DNA of 64,000 bases from Plazaster borealis (GCA_021014325.1 CM037474.1:20640488-20704487), one strand, 5' to 3'; shown: positions 23,973-35,351, numbered from the stretch's first letter. Notes: generated by a model from the letters alone, not told the origin. Translations and numbers: made by a program.

Positions 23973-25760
23973 CTACGACAAGCACTTTCCAGTTTCAGCA
24001 CCGCTTCTCTCCATCTCCCTGACTTTACAGTACAACTTGGCAACGTAACACAGCGTACTGGACGCAATGATAGCGAAGGAGATACCCACAATACACTCAA
24101 TGGCTAGTGGCGAGACGTAAGACGTGCAGACAAGCCTAAATGTCTCGTCCTCCTTGATCAAAAATACGGAGACGTTTTCAAAGGCAGTTGGTGAGGAACA
24201 CACAATAGCCTTGTAGGATTCTACACCCTGTGCGTCCGTGTACATCATCCACGGGTGTTTCTTGGGCTTGGACATTGCCTCTCGCATCCACTTGATTCGG
24301 CAATCACAGTGCCATGGGTTATCGTACAGTTTGACATCCACCAAGTTTGGTAGTTTATTAAAGGTCTCCTCTGAGATGGTGCTCAGGCGGTTGCTGTCAA
24401 GGAACAGACCACGGAGGTTCGTGGCACCTTGGAAGGCTTCTTTAGATATGCGTGCTATGGAGTTTCTGCTCAGGCCTAAGTTCGTGAGTGTTGTCATGTT
24501 GCTGAATTGGTTCGTAAGTCGTGTCAGATGGTTCCAACGGAGATCTATTAATTCGATGGACAACAGAGGTCTGAGAACCGGCTTGGTTAGCTTGTCTAAT
24601 CTATTGCTACTGAGGAATAATTCCAAGAGATAGTCCAAGGCGATGAAACTTTCGTTGTTGAATCTGCGTATTAAATTAAAACTAAGGTCGAGGCTTCCCA
24701 GGCTGGACCCCATAAACACACCGGGAGGGACCTCCTCGATAAAATTTCCTGAGAGGTCCAGCGTCCAGATACTGTAGGAGTCAAAGAAATCCCCGTACTC
24801 CAAGGACGTTATTGCATTGTTGTTAAGTTTCAGGAGTACCAGTTGGGTCAGCCTCCTAAAGCAAGCCTGTGGAATGCCCTGAATCGAGTTAAAGCTAAGA
24901 TCCAGGTACGCCAGGAAAGGAAATCTACCAAAGTGCTCGCACGGGATCTCTGAGAGGTTGTTGTCACTTGCCACAAGGTGCTCTACGTTTGACAAAACGT
25001 CTGTACCGGCGGTCGTGAGTAGATTTGTGCCCGCATCTGGGAATTCGGGATTGAGGGCAGAGCCTAGTTGAAGCACCCACACATTGGGTATGCTACTCAG
25101 CCATCCTGGTGACACACGCTGGATTCTGTTATGAGTTAGATGTAGTTCCTCCAGGCGAGACAGGTTGCCAAACATCTCAGCCGACAGGGCACTAATCGAG
25201 TTGTTCGAAAGGTAAAGAATGGCAAGCTGCCACAGCTGGGCGAAGACTCCCACCGGAAGATCGCTGATCCTGTTGGCGTCGAGATCAAGAATCTGCAGTT
25301 GCGTCAGGTTGGCGAAGGTATCCACCTCCAAGGAACTAATACGATTGGTGTGCATAATGAGTTCCTTCAGTGACGTCATTCTCGACACTGAAGCAGGAAT
25401 CCTCTCAAGGAAGTTTAAGCTCATGTCGAGACGTTTTAGTTTAGGCACACTGCTGAGGGCGTCATCCATCAAGCTCCGAATGTTATCACGGGCAAGGTTT
25501 AGCTTCCTGAGACTGCGCATTGTGGTGAAGGAAATCCTCATCAAGACGGTGAAATTCTGGCCCTGAAGGTGAAGAGTCCTGGTGTCGTAAGGAATCTCGC
25601 CAGGGACTTCAGTCAACATATTATCCGAGCAGGAAACCTCCCTGGTACGTCTGTCACATCGACAGTATGCCATGAGGCACAGATCGGGCATTGTAATCTG
25701 GGCTGTTATCAGATGGATCGTCGCTAAGATGAGGAACGTCTCTGTACGTAACAGTTCCAT
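23973..25760 (-). CDS. Leucine-rich repeat type I transmembrane protein (TIR-less, 595 residues)
   Basis: The CDS is a single exon. The chosen ATG (25758-25760) lies five bases after a strong acceptor (pyrimidine run then CTAG, 25766-25767), so 20 upstream in-frame codons are intron. Residues 1-21 look like a signal peptide (FLILATIHLITAQ). Next is an LRRNT cap with Cys 28, 33, 35 and 44, then about 17 LRRs of the LxxLxLxxNxI type; one near the middle (GSALNPEFPDAGTNLL) is irregular. An LRRCT cap follows at about 481-547 (NPWHCDCRIKW ... FRLVC), one membrane span at about 551-577, and a tail of about 20 residues ending GKCLS. Several N-glycosylation sequons are present (NFT, NLT, NNS, NLS, NES). 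This plan fits cell-surface adhesion or recognition receptors; without a TIR domain it cannot signal as a Toll receptor does. The ligand is unknown. Confidence 0.92.
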   Translation of the reverse strand: MELLRTETFLILATIHLITAQITMPDLCLMAYCRCDRRTREVSCSDNMLTEVPGEIPYDTRTLHLQGQNFTVLMRISFTTMRSLRKLNLARDNIRSLMDDALSSVPKLKRLDMSLNFLERIPASVSRMTSLKELIMHTNRISSLEVDTFANLTQLQILDLDANRISDLPVGVFAQLWQLAILYLSNNSISALSAEMFGNLSRLEELHLTHNRIQRVSPGWLSSIPNVWVLQLGSALNPEFPDAGTNLLTTAGTDVLSNVEHLVASDNNLSEIPCEHFGRFPFLAYLDLSFNSIQGIPQACFRRLTQLVLLKLNNNAITSLEYGDFFDSYSIWTLDLSGNFIEEVPPGVFMGSSLGSLDLSFNLIRRFNNESFIALDYLLELFLSSNRLDKLTKPVLRPLLSIELIDLRWNHLTRLTNQFSNMTTLTNLGLSRNSIARISKEAFQGATNLRGLFLDSNRLSTISEETFNKLPNLVDVKLYDNPWHCDCRIKWMREAMSKPKKHPWMMYTDAQGVESYKAIVCSSPTAFENVSVFLIKEDETFRLVCTSYVSPLAIECIVGISFAIIASSTLCYVAKLYCKVREMERSGAETGKCLS

Positions 25761-26154
25761 TTCACCTAGAAAAAAAAGAGAAAGAAAAACCTTAAATAAA
25801 TACAACAGATTTACAAACATTTAAATAAGAATCACAGTTGTACAAACCAGTGTTGGATGGTTCTGTCGCCCGAATCTAGATCTGTTCTTTATTTCGCCAT
25901 ATTACCGGCAGAAGGTTTTTAGGCTCCATGATCTTTTGTCAGACATGAAAAGCACAATTTTTCACAGCAGAGGCAAATATCTAATTTTAAAAGAAAATGT
26001 GCATAACTGTTACATTTTCCATTACTCTTACTACCCGCTCTTGCATTCCCTTAATACCGATTAAATATTTTTTACATTTACTATTGAATGGTTAAGATAC
26101 GGTCAAACTTTCAGAGTGAACTTTAGCCATATGAAAGTCAAATAAATTTAACAC
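25761..26154 (-). other. 5' UTR start and upstream intron of the LRR gene
   Basis: The exon begins at 25765 after the acceptor. The bases beyond are intron. The matching upstream non-coding exon is not identifiable by eye. Confidence 0.5.
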
Positions 26155-26575
26155 GTCAACAAGGAAAACCCAAGAATAAGACTTGACCTCCGTATCCGAT
26201 TACTTGTAATCAATTAAGATTACTTGTAAACAATTAAGAATTTTGCCCAAGTGACGATCATGTTATCGTTAAACCTGTGTAACGGTTGCACAAATTTGGC
26301 GTGATTTGTAAATGGGGTTTCTAAAAAATAAGCATCCTCGTCCCGATTTAAGTTTTGTTTCATTGTTAATTTAAAACAAATACAAATATACTTGCATTAT
26401 ATGAACATTTGATTTGTGTTTATAGCAAATTGCTACGGGTATTTTTGTTTGCAAGAATTTTGTAAATAGAAATAAGAATAAGAATAAATAGAAAGAAAAA
26501 AGATTATTTCACAGATATCTTCGCTCGAGTTGTTCTCTCGTTTTCGATATGCGCGAGACTTGCACGGTCTATTGA
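26155..26575. repeat. Dispersed repeat shared in inverted orientation with 55290-55650
   Basis: Its reverse complement matches the second copy block by block: AATAAGACTTGACCTCCG, CCTCGTCCC, TTTTGTTTCATTGTTAATTT, and TATGCGCGAGACTTGCAC at the end. Between the blocks it is AT-rich and diverged. Confidence 0.65.
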
Positions 26576-26610
26576 TACCGTCGTTGTAGCCATGAAGTAT
26601 GTATACAAGG

Positions 26611-27728
26611 ATTACATGATTCTTGGCGGTCATTGTACCCTATAAATCAACCGTTCTATTTCTACAACACCATTCCGTTTCAGCCACACTTCACTTTGAG
26701 TCCGTTGGAGATTCCAGCCCATCTTAATCCGTATGTAATTATTGCGCCAGAGGTAGTAATTATAACGTCGATTTGAACTCAGGTTCTGGCGCCTTTTACA
26801 CAGCCCCAGCCGCCATTTTATATTATGCATTGAGCAGGATTTATTGTGATCGAGAAGAAAGTAAAAAGGACGCAACCAGCCGCATCAAACGCTCATCGAT
26901 CAAAATAATACTCCCGCCGCGTGATTAGCGAGGTAGTAGTTTAAGGAACTATTAATAACACGACCTTACCGTTGGTAAACGTAAACCATTCAGGCGAACT
27001 CGCCTAGGGTATGACTAATGGAAAATGTCAACGCTACACGGCACAAGCCACATAGTTTATTGCGCACGGAGAATTTGATGTTACTGAAGGATGCTCTCAT
27101 CTTCGCCTGATAAAATTGTCATACAATATTTCAGAGGGGGAGAATTTCATCGTGTGTTGTATTTTTTACCCCTGGCTTGATTCTGACCTTTACTAATTTC
27201 TAGAATTTATTTATTGACTCTCTGGTTGCGTCTAGGTGTTAAGCCCATGATATTCTTTTCATTTCAAAGAGTGGGTTACAGTTTGCCTTAACCATACGGG
27301 GCGGTTTGTTGGGGGTGGGGGGGGGTTGGGGTGACGCACAGTGGGCCAGGGGGAAAAATTTCAGTTTGGGGATTGTGACGGATCCCCTTTCTATAAGGCT
27401 TTCAGGCAGTGAGATTTGATCGATAATTGTATTACTATAAACCAAATACCACTGTTTTTGTATAACTTCATATACTTGAAAATACGCACGTACTGCGTTG
27501 GCATTAACTGCATTAGCCTATATATGAATACTTATTACATTACCATGTATAAGTACAACTTTAAAACTATAATGACGTCATGGACGATTGAAACATTCCT
27601 TTGAATTCTGTGGTTAAAAAAACCTCTCAAAAGTTTCATTTTCATCAACAAAACATTGTCACTTGACATTGTCACTTGACATCGTCACCTATTATACTCG
27701 ATTCAATTCAAAAATAATATCATAGGGA
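26611..27728. other. Intergenic or intronic, no gene seen
   Basis: Mixed DNA with a G-rich stretch at 27300-27345. No supported exon or repeat copy. Confidence 0.45.
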
Positions 27729-27729
27729 G

Positions 27730-27861
27730 TTAAAATAACACCATTGTAGCTGAAATTAGTGTTATTTTAACACGTGTTGTCATTTGTTTTCTTCTTGTTT
27801 TGGTCTATATATGTGACAACACCCATGGTGTCAATTTTAACACACCAGTTTTTGCAGTGTG
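27730..27861. mobile_element. Short TTAA-flanked inverted-repeat element, copy 1
   Basis: TTAAAATAACACCATTG at the left mirrors CCATGGTGTCAATTTTAA at the right. A second copy is at 62364-62504, with shared GAAATTAGTGTT and ACAACACCCATGGTGTC. Confidence 0.65.
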
Positions 27862-28139
27862 AGACTAATATCGAGATGTTTTTTCTTTATGTTTTTCCGC
27901 GGACATAACTCCAATTCCCTCGAAATATAAGTCCTTTCTATCAAAAGATGTCTACAAACCACTACAAACACCAAATTCCTTAACAGAAAGCATCAACTTT
28001 GATATATGTATAATCTGTTTCATTGTGGCTATACTGTGTATGTGGGTGGCTGTATTTTATACTACACCGCCATTAACAACTTTTGCAAGAATTACTTAGG
28101 CAAAGTATTTCTTTGGTTATTTTAACCGTTCCATTTTAA

Positions 28140-28443
28140 TCCTACATAAATGTAGATATATACAATGAAACTAACCTGTGAAAGTTTCATTCCAAAAGGT
28201 GGTAGCGTTTTTAAGATATTGCCGAAAATCTGGAAAAAAGTCTGAAAAAAAACGTTTCATGCAGAAACGTTTCTTCAGATTGAAAAGTTTTTGAATCCCT
28301 TTCTCGAAAACCACATTCCTTTGAAAAGAAATGTTTTCTCAAAATGTTATACATCATCAACAGCTGCAGTGCTTTTACCAAATAAGTTTTTGTGGTCATC
28401 AGTTTTTTGAGTAATTACAAAAGGTGTTATACCCTCCCGTAAA
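28140..28443 (+). mobile_element. TTAA-type MITE, subfamily B, diverged copy
   Basis: It contains the B-type blocks GAAACTAACCTGTGAAAGTT, AAAAGGTGGTAGCGTTTTT, TTGCCGAAAATCTGG and CAACAGCTGCAGTGC, then GAGTAATTACAAAAGG. The TTAAAGG terminus is missing at the left and decayed at the right. The centre (28241-28279) is an imperfect palindrome around AACGTTTC. Confidence 0.7.
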
Positions 28444-29516
28444 AGTCACTATGTTACCTATTCACAATCGGGCTAAGATACACAGCTATTTGTAACCAAC
28501 AATAATATGTCAAGAGTTGAGTTTATACAAACTTATCGTGTTTTGTTTTTATCCAGGGCAATGAAATGCAGATCGATCAATCACCGCAAATTTGCAATTT
28601 GCTAATGCAAATCTCACCGGGCTTGCCCTTTTGGGTTGTCATATTTTTCCCCGGGATGTACCTATAGTCGCTGACCGGCGTGTGATGGAAACAGACATGG
28701 GTGAAAGTGCAGTTATTCCCAGCCGAGGGTGCCTCGTGAGAGACGATGCTCTCGGGTAACGTTCCGGTGTCGATATCTCGATGTGTTTATCACAAACCCA
28801 ACTCCTTGGAGTAATCCTACTATTGTGTCAAAGATATAAGGTTGGACTTGCAGAATTAGAAAGAGAAAGAAGATGTTTTAAGGGGAATTTTTTTTTCCTG
28901 TTGACTCCCTGTGGGTGATGCGGTGTAGAAGCCTCTAAGATGAGATCTATGATAAAGAACCTTCGCTTGCTCAGGAAAGATTTAGTACACCTGGGGTTTA
29001 TAGTATGAATTCAATGAAAGTCTCCGATTTCACCAGGGTATTCATACATACACTGCGTACGCTTTAATGCATTTTAAATTTCAGGTTGAAAGTTTTGACT
29101 TAATTAAAATACCTCTGTCTATTGTAAATAGGCTATCGAGTACTCTTCCATTGGGATTATAACTGTACAAGTCAAGGATGGGAATAAATAAAAGTCGTAA
29201 ATAAGTAGATTATAGAGAGTACGGTATGGTTGCATGCATGTCGTCAGGTGTTTTCATGATGCACATTATTACTGGTTAGACTTTACGTATAACTTACGAT
29301 TACTGTTACAATTATTGATGCGGACGTGGTAGCCATCATGTAAAATGTCAAAGTAATTGCTGTCCAAAAGTCTCATACGTCGTTCAGTTATGAAGGCACT
29401 GAAGGGCGAAATAACTACGATTTTCAATGTTGCGACGTCATGCACAAACGGCTGATTATTCCATTATCACCCCCCCCCCTGGGTTTACAGACTATCCCTT
29501 GCTCCGGCTATTAATG
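28444..29516. other. Intergenic or intronic, no gene seen
   Basis: The block 28555-28800 is less AT-rich and non-repetitive and includes the octamer-like ATGCAAAT. It could be a conserved non-coding element, but there is nothing decisive. A C run lies at 29470-29479. Confidence 0.4.
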
Positions 29517-29722
29517 CTTAATCAATAAACATTTTAATTAAAACTAAAGAGTAACAAATCAAGCCTCAACTCTTGTTTAAACAGCAACATTGGAGTGAAT
29601 GTACTATTCCACATGAATAATGTACCATGCGTTTCTTCATGCGCGCAATAGGCACAATACAAAAGTATCATCAATTCGTTCACAAGTGCATTTAATAGTC
29701 ACAGATGCATCTGTGATTTCCT
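29517..29722 (+). repeat. Local duplication, copy 1
   Basis: It aligns with 29752-30022. Shared blocks include AGTAACAAATCA, AACAGCAACATTGGA, AAGTATCATCAATTC or a variant, CACAAGTGCATTTAAT and AGATGCATCT. Confidence 0.65.
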
Positions 29723-29751
29723 TGTGTTATTATTAGTTTTATGTGTGTGTG

Positions 29752-30022
29752 TTATCCAACATAAACATTATGATTAAAACAAAACAGTAACAAATCATGC
29801 ACCAACTACTGTTTTCAACAGCAACATTGGATTGAATGTACCGGTAGCCTACTATACCAAAATTAAACACAATAGTAATAGTAATGTAAAGCGCATTGAT
29901 ACGTTTATTGTAAAATGCGCTATATAAGAACTTGTTATTATTATTATTATTATTAATAGGCACATTACAAAAGTGTCATCAATCACAAGTGCATTTAATT
30001 ACTCATAGATGCATCTTTGTTT
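29752..30022 (+). repeat. Local duplication, copy 2, interrupted by a LINE-type tail
   Basis: Same order of blocks as copy 1, but split by the segment at about 29850-29956, which carries a retrotransposon-like 3' end. Confidence 0.6.
29880..29956 (+). mobile_element. 3' tail of a non-LTR retrotransposon
   Basis: GTAAAGCGCATTGATACG and AAAATGCGCTATATAAGAA are followed by (TTA)n. This stem-like GCGC pair and microsatellite end match the 3' tail at 46192-46440 (reverse strand) and are typical of CR1/L2-like LINEs and SINEs that share their tails. Confidence 0.6.
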
Positions 30023-30617
30023 TAATTATGTTTTATCTATATATAAATATTTAATGTGTATGTGTGCATCGTGATGGCTGTATAATGTTTAAAGGTAACC
30101 TCGTACAGCAGAGCGGGGATTCGGTTACGTTTCTAATTACATATTATATTTTATGAGGATTTGAAAAAGGCCTACAACAAAAAATTTCCTGCGTATTCAA
30201 TCACTTAACAAACACAAACGAATCAAAGTAATTCACTAAACATTCTTGAGTGTCTACGGGAGTTGAACACCGCAGAGTAAACTTGGTATTGGATTTCACA
30301 AAACAGCAAGCGTCTCTGATATGACCTCAAAAAGGACGCCCTCTAAGTAAAAAAATTTATTAAAAAAGGGTTAAGAGAGCTGAATTTACCATTTTGCTTC
30401 GCCCATCGGCAGTGTGTGTATATGAAGTTGACATTGCATTTTTGATCGATATAGTATTTACTAACGTCAAATGCCATGTTTGTGCATGAAAAGAGAAACA
30501 GTGGGTAACCAAATATTGATTTTGCATCACTGTTGTTGTAAAATGTAAGAGCAAATAATTGCCTTGAAATTAATTTGTCTGTACAGTCGTGACAGTTTAT
30601 TACATTAATGGTTTTAT
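30023..30617. other. Intergenic or intronic, no gene seen
   Basis: AT-rich DNA. The minus-strand frame 30343-30717 runs into the MITE to its right and has no domain. Confidence 0.45.
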
Positions 30618-30618
30618 T

Positions 30619-31141
30619 TAAAGGCACCGTACACGTTTGGTAATTGGAGCCTATTGTTTGTTTCAAACCTATATAGTTGTAGATATATAACATAAAACTA
30701 ATCTGTGAAAATTTCATTTCAAAAGGTGTTAGCGTTTTTGAGATATTGCCGAAAATCTGGAGCGGTTATGTCCACGCAGTAAGAATAATCTGCATTGGAA
30801 TACACACTCTGAAAAGCATATTATATTTGGTTTTACCCGTACACCGATGTGTGTAAAGCACTGTATACTCCGTAATTTACACACATCGGTGTATGGGTAA
30901 AATCAAATATAACTTAACATCTATTGAAACTCTGAGAAGAGTAACGCATAACGCTTCTCAGAATCAAATGTTTTGGGGGATAAAACGTGATATATTTTTC
31001 CATAACCGCAGTACTTCCAAGTGAAAAGTTTCTCAAAATGCACTATACTATCCAAAGCTGCTGTACTCCTTATATACCAAGTAATAAGTCTTTATTGCCA
31101 TATTATCAGAGTCATTACCAAACGTGTACGATGCCTTTAAA
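30619..31141 (+). mobile_element. TTAA-type MITE, subfamily B, copy with nested insert
   Basis: The termini TTTAAAGGCACCGTACACG and CGTGTACGATGCCTTTAA frame the B-type interior. A foreign 92-bp hairpin sits inside at 30821-30912. The native centre near 30929-30961 retains CTGAGAAG and CGCTTCTCAG as an imperfect palindrome. Confidence 0.85.
30821..30912. repeat. 92-bp hairpin inserted in a MITE; one arm is a SINE 3' tail
   Basis: The arms 30821-30857 and 30876-30912 are complementary at 35 of 37 positions. The loop and right arm (AAAGCACTGTATAC ... CGGTGTATGGGTAAAA) match the 3' end of SINE family 1 as seen at 57620-57665. Confidence 0.7.
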
Positions 31142-31304
31142 CATTAGAATAATAGTCTCCTTAGTCATAAAGGTTTGCTTGAATGTCTAAAGATAACTTT
31201 CATGGAAATAATATTTGTACTTCATAAAATAACATATTTTGTATGTATATTTTGTTGTTTCTTCTGAAGCATATAATGTAGCTTATAATATTTAAATAGA
31301 GCTT

Positions 31305-31618
31305 TAAAGGCAGGGTATACTATTGGTAATTGTCAAAGACCATAGTATCCTCACTTGGTGTATCCCAACATTTGGGCTCAATTGGTCATCGAAGTTGCAA
31401 GAAAATAATGAAAGAAAAAACATGCCAGAAGCCTTTCTCACATTCAAACTCTTGGGTGAAACATGACCTCTTTCTCTAAAACTACATTACTTCAAAGGAT
31501 GTCGTTTCTAACAATGTTTGATAATATCAACAGCTCTCCAGTGCTCTTTATAGTGCTGTAAGATTTTATGCGCATTGTTTTTTGGAGTAATTACAAAAGG
31601 TTTACCCTCCCTTTAATG
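31305..31618 (-). mobile_element. TTAA-type MITE, subfamily A, diverged copy
   Basis: It begins TTTAAAGGCAGGGTATACT and ends TTTACCCTCCCTTTAA. The interior has GTCAAAGACCATAGT, TCACTTGGTGTATCCCAAC and CAATTGGTCATCGAAGTTGC. The central palindrome is lost. Confidence 0.8.
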
Positions 31619-31660
31619 TTTCGTCTCTATAAATATAAAGGACTGGTATGGCTCGGAAAT

Positions 31661-31880
31661 CTAAAAACTCCCTGGTCAGAATTGACCTGGATTCGGAGAT
31701 CGCAAGGGGTCACCTGTCCCATTTCTGGGTCAGTATGACACGAAACTGTGTCAAATTGACGTAGAATTCGAGTCAAAATCCACATTGTTAACCAGTTACC
31801 GGGTCAGCCTGACCCAGGAAAAGGTCAGGTGCCGTCGGACCTGTAATCCGAGTCAATTCTGACCAGGGGATTTGTTAGAG
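31661..31880. mobile_element. GGGTCAG-rich inverted-repeat element, copy 1
   Basis: The left CTCCCTGGTCAGAATTGAC mirrors the right GTCAATTCTGACCAGGGG. Internal GGGTCAG and CTGACCC words pair with each other. Related copies are at 44552-44762 and 50078-50313. Confidence 0.7.
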
Positions 31881-32046
31881 GCATGTGCTTACCGTAAGCG
31901 AACCATCATCACTTACGACTGCAGAAAAATCCATACTTAATGCATGCGTAATTCAAAGAATGTTTTGCATTTGTGCGTTCATACTTCACGTAAAGCATTA
32001 TTTATCTCATGTTATAAAAATATCTCAGAAATTTGGCGCCGACCGT

Positions 32047-32412
32047 GTTATTATTATTATTATTATTATATATTTCTGGTAATGAAACCAAGGATGCCTC
32101 ACAAGTGAACTTAATCACTGTAGCTCGCAAGCCCGAGGAAACCTGTAAATAAGGGTGCTTGCAATGTGAACCAGAAACACCGGGGTTAAACCCCTACTCT
32201 TCCACGATAAGTGTTCTGGGTTCTTTTACGTGCACTACCAATCCTAGTACACGGGACCAACGGCTTTACGTCCCATCCGAAGGACGAAGCATGTGGTTAA
32301 GTGTCTTGCTTAAGGACACAAGTGTCACGACTGGGATTCGAACCCACACTCTGCTGATCAGAAACACCAGAGCTTGAGTTTGGTGTTCTTATCCGCTCGA
32401 CCACGACACGCC
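32047..32412 (-). repeat. tRNA-derived SINE, family 2, copy 2
   Basis: On the minus strand the head reads GTCGTGGTCGAGCGG ... GTGGGTTCGAATCCCAGTC, a tRNA(Leu/Ser)-like A and B box. The shared body follows, then a (TAA)n tail. This is the better preserved partner of 1013-1385. Confidence 0.85.
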
Positions 32413-33114
32413 ACCACAGTTACGGATAACTGCGAGTGTTAGATAGAGTTCCACGGTAATTAGAGAAATGAAACTGGGCCCTGTTTGCATGTACAGGCAC
32501 ATCATTTACCATCCAACTTGAGAGCAGAAAATATTGTTCTCTGCTGCAGGCCCTGTGGCTTACCATGGATATTTGTTTCTACCTCCATATTGACTAACGG
32601 TATATCTTTAGTTCAAGCAAGCGCGAGTAATGAAAGCTACTGCTGATGTGTTTTCGATCAAACGCTTCCATATAATTAGAGTTCTGTTGTGATTATAGTA
32701 CGGTGCTAATTGCCCCTTATACATTACGCTAATAACCATGTAATGGCCTATGGCTGAAAGACAATATCTTCATGATTGGTGAAAATAAGGTATGTGGGAA
32801 GACGGGTAGTAACGGTACACACAGCCAACAGAAAGGGGAACCTAAAACCCTATGGTCAGAAATGTGTTTGAAGGAGAACCAATTAATTTTGAGAGCAGGT
32901 TCATCCATGGAAATTGATACGGCACCGTAAGGAACCTCCTGCATACAGCCATCCAAATAATGAAAATGAGATTGCAGGATTTGATTTATTTTTTTACGCA
33001 TGAACACAAAATAAGAAGAGATTCCCATTAGCACCCTTCAACTTTTCTGCCAATATGACCAAACAGCGATGATGGAAATATGCGAGTAGCTTAAAACCCT
33101 ACAGCGAGGGAGCT
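32413..33114. other. Intergenic or intronic, no gene seen
   Basis: Unique-looking DNA. The minus-strand frame 32729-33034 has no domain. Confidence 0.45.
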
Positions 33115-33329
33115 GGGTCCAATTTCATGGCTCTGCTTACCGCCGAATTATGCGCTTGCGATCATCATTATTCGCTTATTTACAAGGCAAGCGCCGAATT
33201 TCTGCGTTAGCTGTGTAGCGATTGCCTAGTAACGTGGACATACGCACGCGCATAAGCATAAACTCCCTGCTAACCTTCCGTAAGCGCCGATTCTTTGCTC
33301 ACGATAAGCAGAGCCATGAAATAGGGGCC
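33115..33329. mobile_element. Hairpin MITE with GGGCCC-type ends, copy 2
   Basis: GGGTCCAATTTCATGGCTCT at the left is mirrored by AGAGCCATGAAATAGGGGCC at the right. The interior is GCGC-rich and partly self-complementary. Confidence 0.75.
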
Positions 33330-33755
33330 ATGTTTGGTTGCAACTACCCCGTTGTACGTAGCCAGCTCATGCTGACGAGCTTTTTTCCATAGGAATTTAA
33401 GTTTGTTTTGCATTTTTTTAAATACAATTTTTGTTATCTAAGTGTGTTGTTTACATGACAAGGTATTGCCTTTGGTTAATTTAAGCTTATTTGTTTACTT
33501 ATTAATTAGGTTTTATAGTTTTATTTCATCTGCCATTGACAATTGACATATACCGATTTTGTACACAAAGGATGCTGCAGCAGAGTTTGCCCCATTCTAA
33601 CCAATTTACTGACCCGTGTTGGTTGACACTCCCTCTATATAACAGTTAGGACGTCGTGTGGCATGGTCCAGCTTAGGATATCGTGGCCTATGAGCTGAGC
33701 AATGTGTACGATGTGGTTATTTTGTCAGCATGTGTTAACAGCAGCCCTCACTGCA

Positions 33756-33893
33756 GGGCCCAATTTCATGGCTCTGCTTACCACAAAAAACTGTGCTTAC
33801 GGCATCCTTTAAAGTACATAATTCGGTTCACCCATAATGCTATGGGCCATAAGCGCAGAATTTCGCAGTAAGCAGAGCCATGAAATTGGGCCC
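33756..33893. mobile_element. Hairpin MITE with GGGCCC-type ends, copy 3
   Basis: GGGCCCAATTTCATGGCTCT and its exact complement AGAGCCATGAAATTGGGCCC bound a 138-bp element. It is the best preserved member in the window. Confidence 0.85.
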
Positions 33894-33957
33894 TGGGCTT
33901 TAAATGATTTTAATAATAACTGCATCATTTTGTTGTTTGGAATCTCCGAACCGTATA

Positions 33958-34333
33958 GTTAAAGGTATTGTACACGTTTGGTAATGACTCAAAACAAATA
34001 TTAGCATAAAAACTTACTTGGTAGCAAGCAACGGAGAGCTGTTGATAGTATAACACATTGTAGGAAACGACTCCCTCTGAAGTAACGTAGTTTTTGAGAA
34101 AGAGGTAATTTCTCACTAAAATAATAACAACTTCTTGCAAGAAGTTTTTATTCCTATCTGAAAGCACACAAATTTGTACAACAAGGGTGTTTTTTCTTTC
34201 ATCATTTTCTTGCAACTTCGATGACCAATATTGAGCCCAAATTTTCACAGGCTTGTTATTTTATGCATATGTTTTGGATACACCAAGTGAGAACACTCTT
34301 TGACAATTTCTCAACGTGTTCGGTGCCTTTAAG
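33958..34333 (+). mobile_element. TTAA-type MITE, subfamily A, copy
   Basis: Runs from TTAAAGGTATTGTACACG to GTGCCTTTAA with the full A-type interior and the palindromic core CTTCTTGCAAGAAG. The minus-strand frame 33925-34248 is the recurrent MITE frame. Confidence 0.9.
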
Positions 34334-34744
34334 TTCTATTAACATTTTTAAAGGGGTTTTATCGTCTTCGTCTTGTTCTTTTTATTTTCTAGCAATGTCC
34401 CCCCAAATCATCAAATTAATTTACCCTTGCCCAAAGTTCGTCAAATACCGACAGTGACGGAGGCTGATGTGCATGAACAGAAACCATCTGCTGTACCCGA
34501 GTGACCGAGGCGTCCACAATTGACGAGTTTAGATCAATATGTGCTCCCTACACCACCACTGGACGATCCCTGGTGCGTGTGATTGACACAGAAGATGGGC
34601 AATTGATATTTCTGGATGACAGTTTCGGGGTAAACTTGACACGTTCAGCGGCTAATTTTGTGATATGATGTGACGGCGGCTGTTTTATGACGGAGACATG
34701 CTCAGAGTAAAAGAAAAAGTGAAACATGCAGAATTGGTAATTAT

Positions 34745-34816
34745 ATTTGTTGTTAAAACAACATGTAGTAAGATGCATAAATATGGATCTTATTACATGT
34801 TGTTTTAACAACAAAT
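34745..34816. repeat. Strong 72-bp hairpin
   Basis: The arms 34745-34774 and 34787-34816 are complementary at 29 of 30 positions, with a 12-base loop. The core word is TGTTGTTAAAACAACATG, itself nearly palindromic. No other copy is in the window. Confidence 0.85.
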
Positions 34817-35342
34817 AGAAATACGTACATAAAGATCAATCAGAAAGCTAACAAACTGCAAAAAGCCTTGACATAAAAATATAAAAAATTCTTTTGTTTT
34901 CACTGCAACGTGAGATGACAGCTAGAATGAAAATCAATTACCGGTATCCCTTTAAAAGTTAGCTAAGATATATGAAAGTGCATAAGTTAGAGTATTTTAA
35001 TATGAAAACAAAGCTTTTTTGACATCAAGATGGTAGGCCTACTGACACAAATCCTCTTGAAAAAAACATTAAACCCTAAAATATTCACAAAACTGACTCT
35101 GAATCTTGTGTTATTTCTTGACCTTTAAAGAGAAGGTATCCCCATCTTATGTCCCTGAGGATAGACATAAATATGTATTTGTTTAAAGACAATTATAACA
35201 GAAATTTGGTCACAGCTGGCCAGACGAACGATGCCACCGTTCAGCTTTCTAATGAGGCACTTGTTGACGAAAAACCTTCTAAGAAAACATAATTAGCTGT
35301 TTAAAACTGCTTACCAACCAAAAGGAATACAATCAGTTAGAA
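34817..35342. other. Intergenic or intronic, no gene seen
   Basis: AT-rich DNA without a recognised repeat or exon. Confidence 0.45.
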
Positions 35343-35351
35343 CCGGGCCTT

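Noticed and set aside
23973..25820. Longer start for the LRR protein (MFVNLLYLFKVF)
   Set aside because: The first 20 codons lie in a pyrimidine-rich intron end followed by CTAG. The downstream ATG gives a normal signal peptide.
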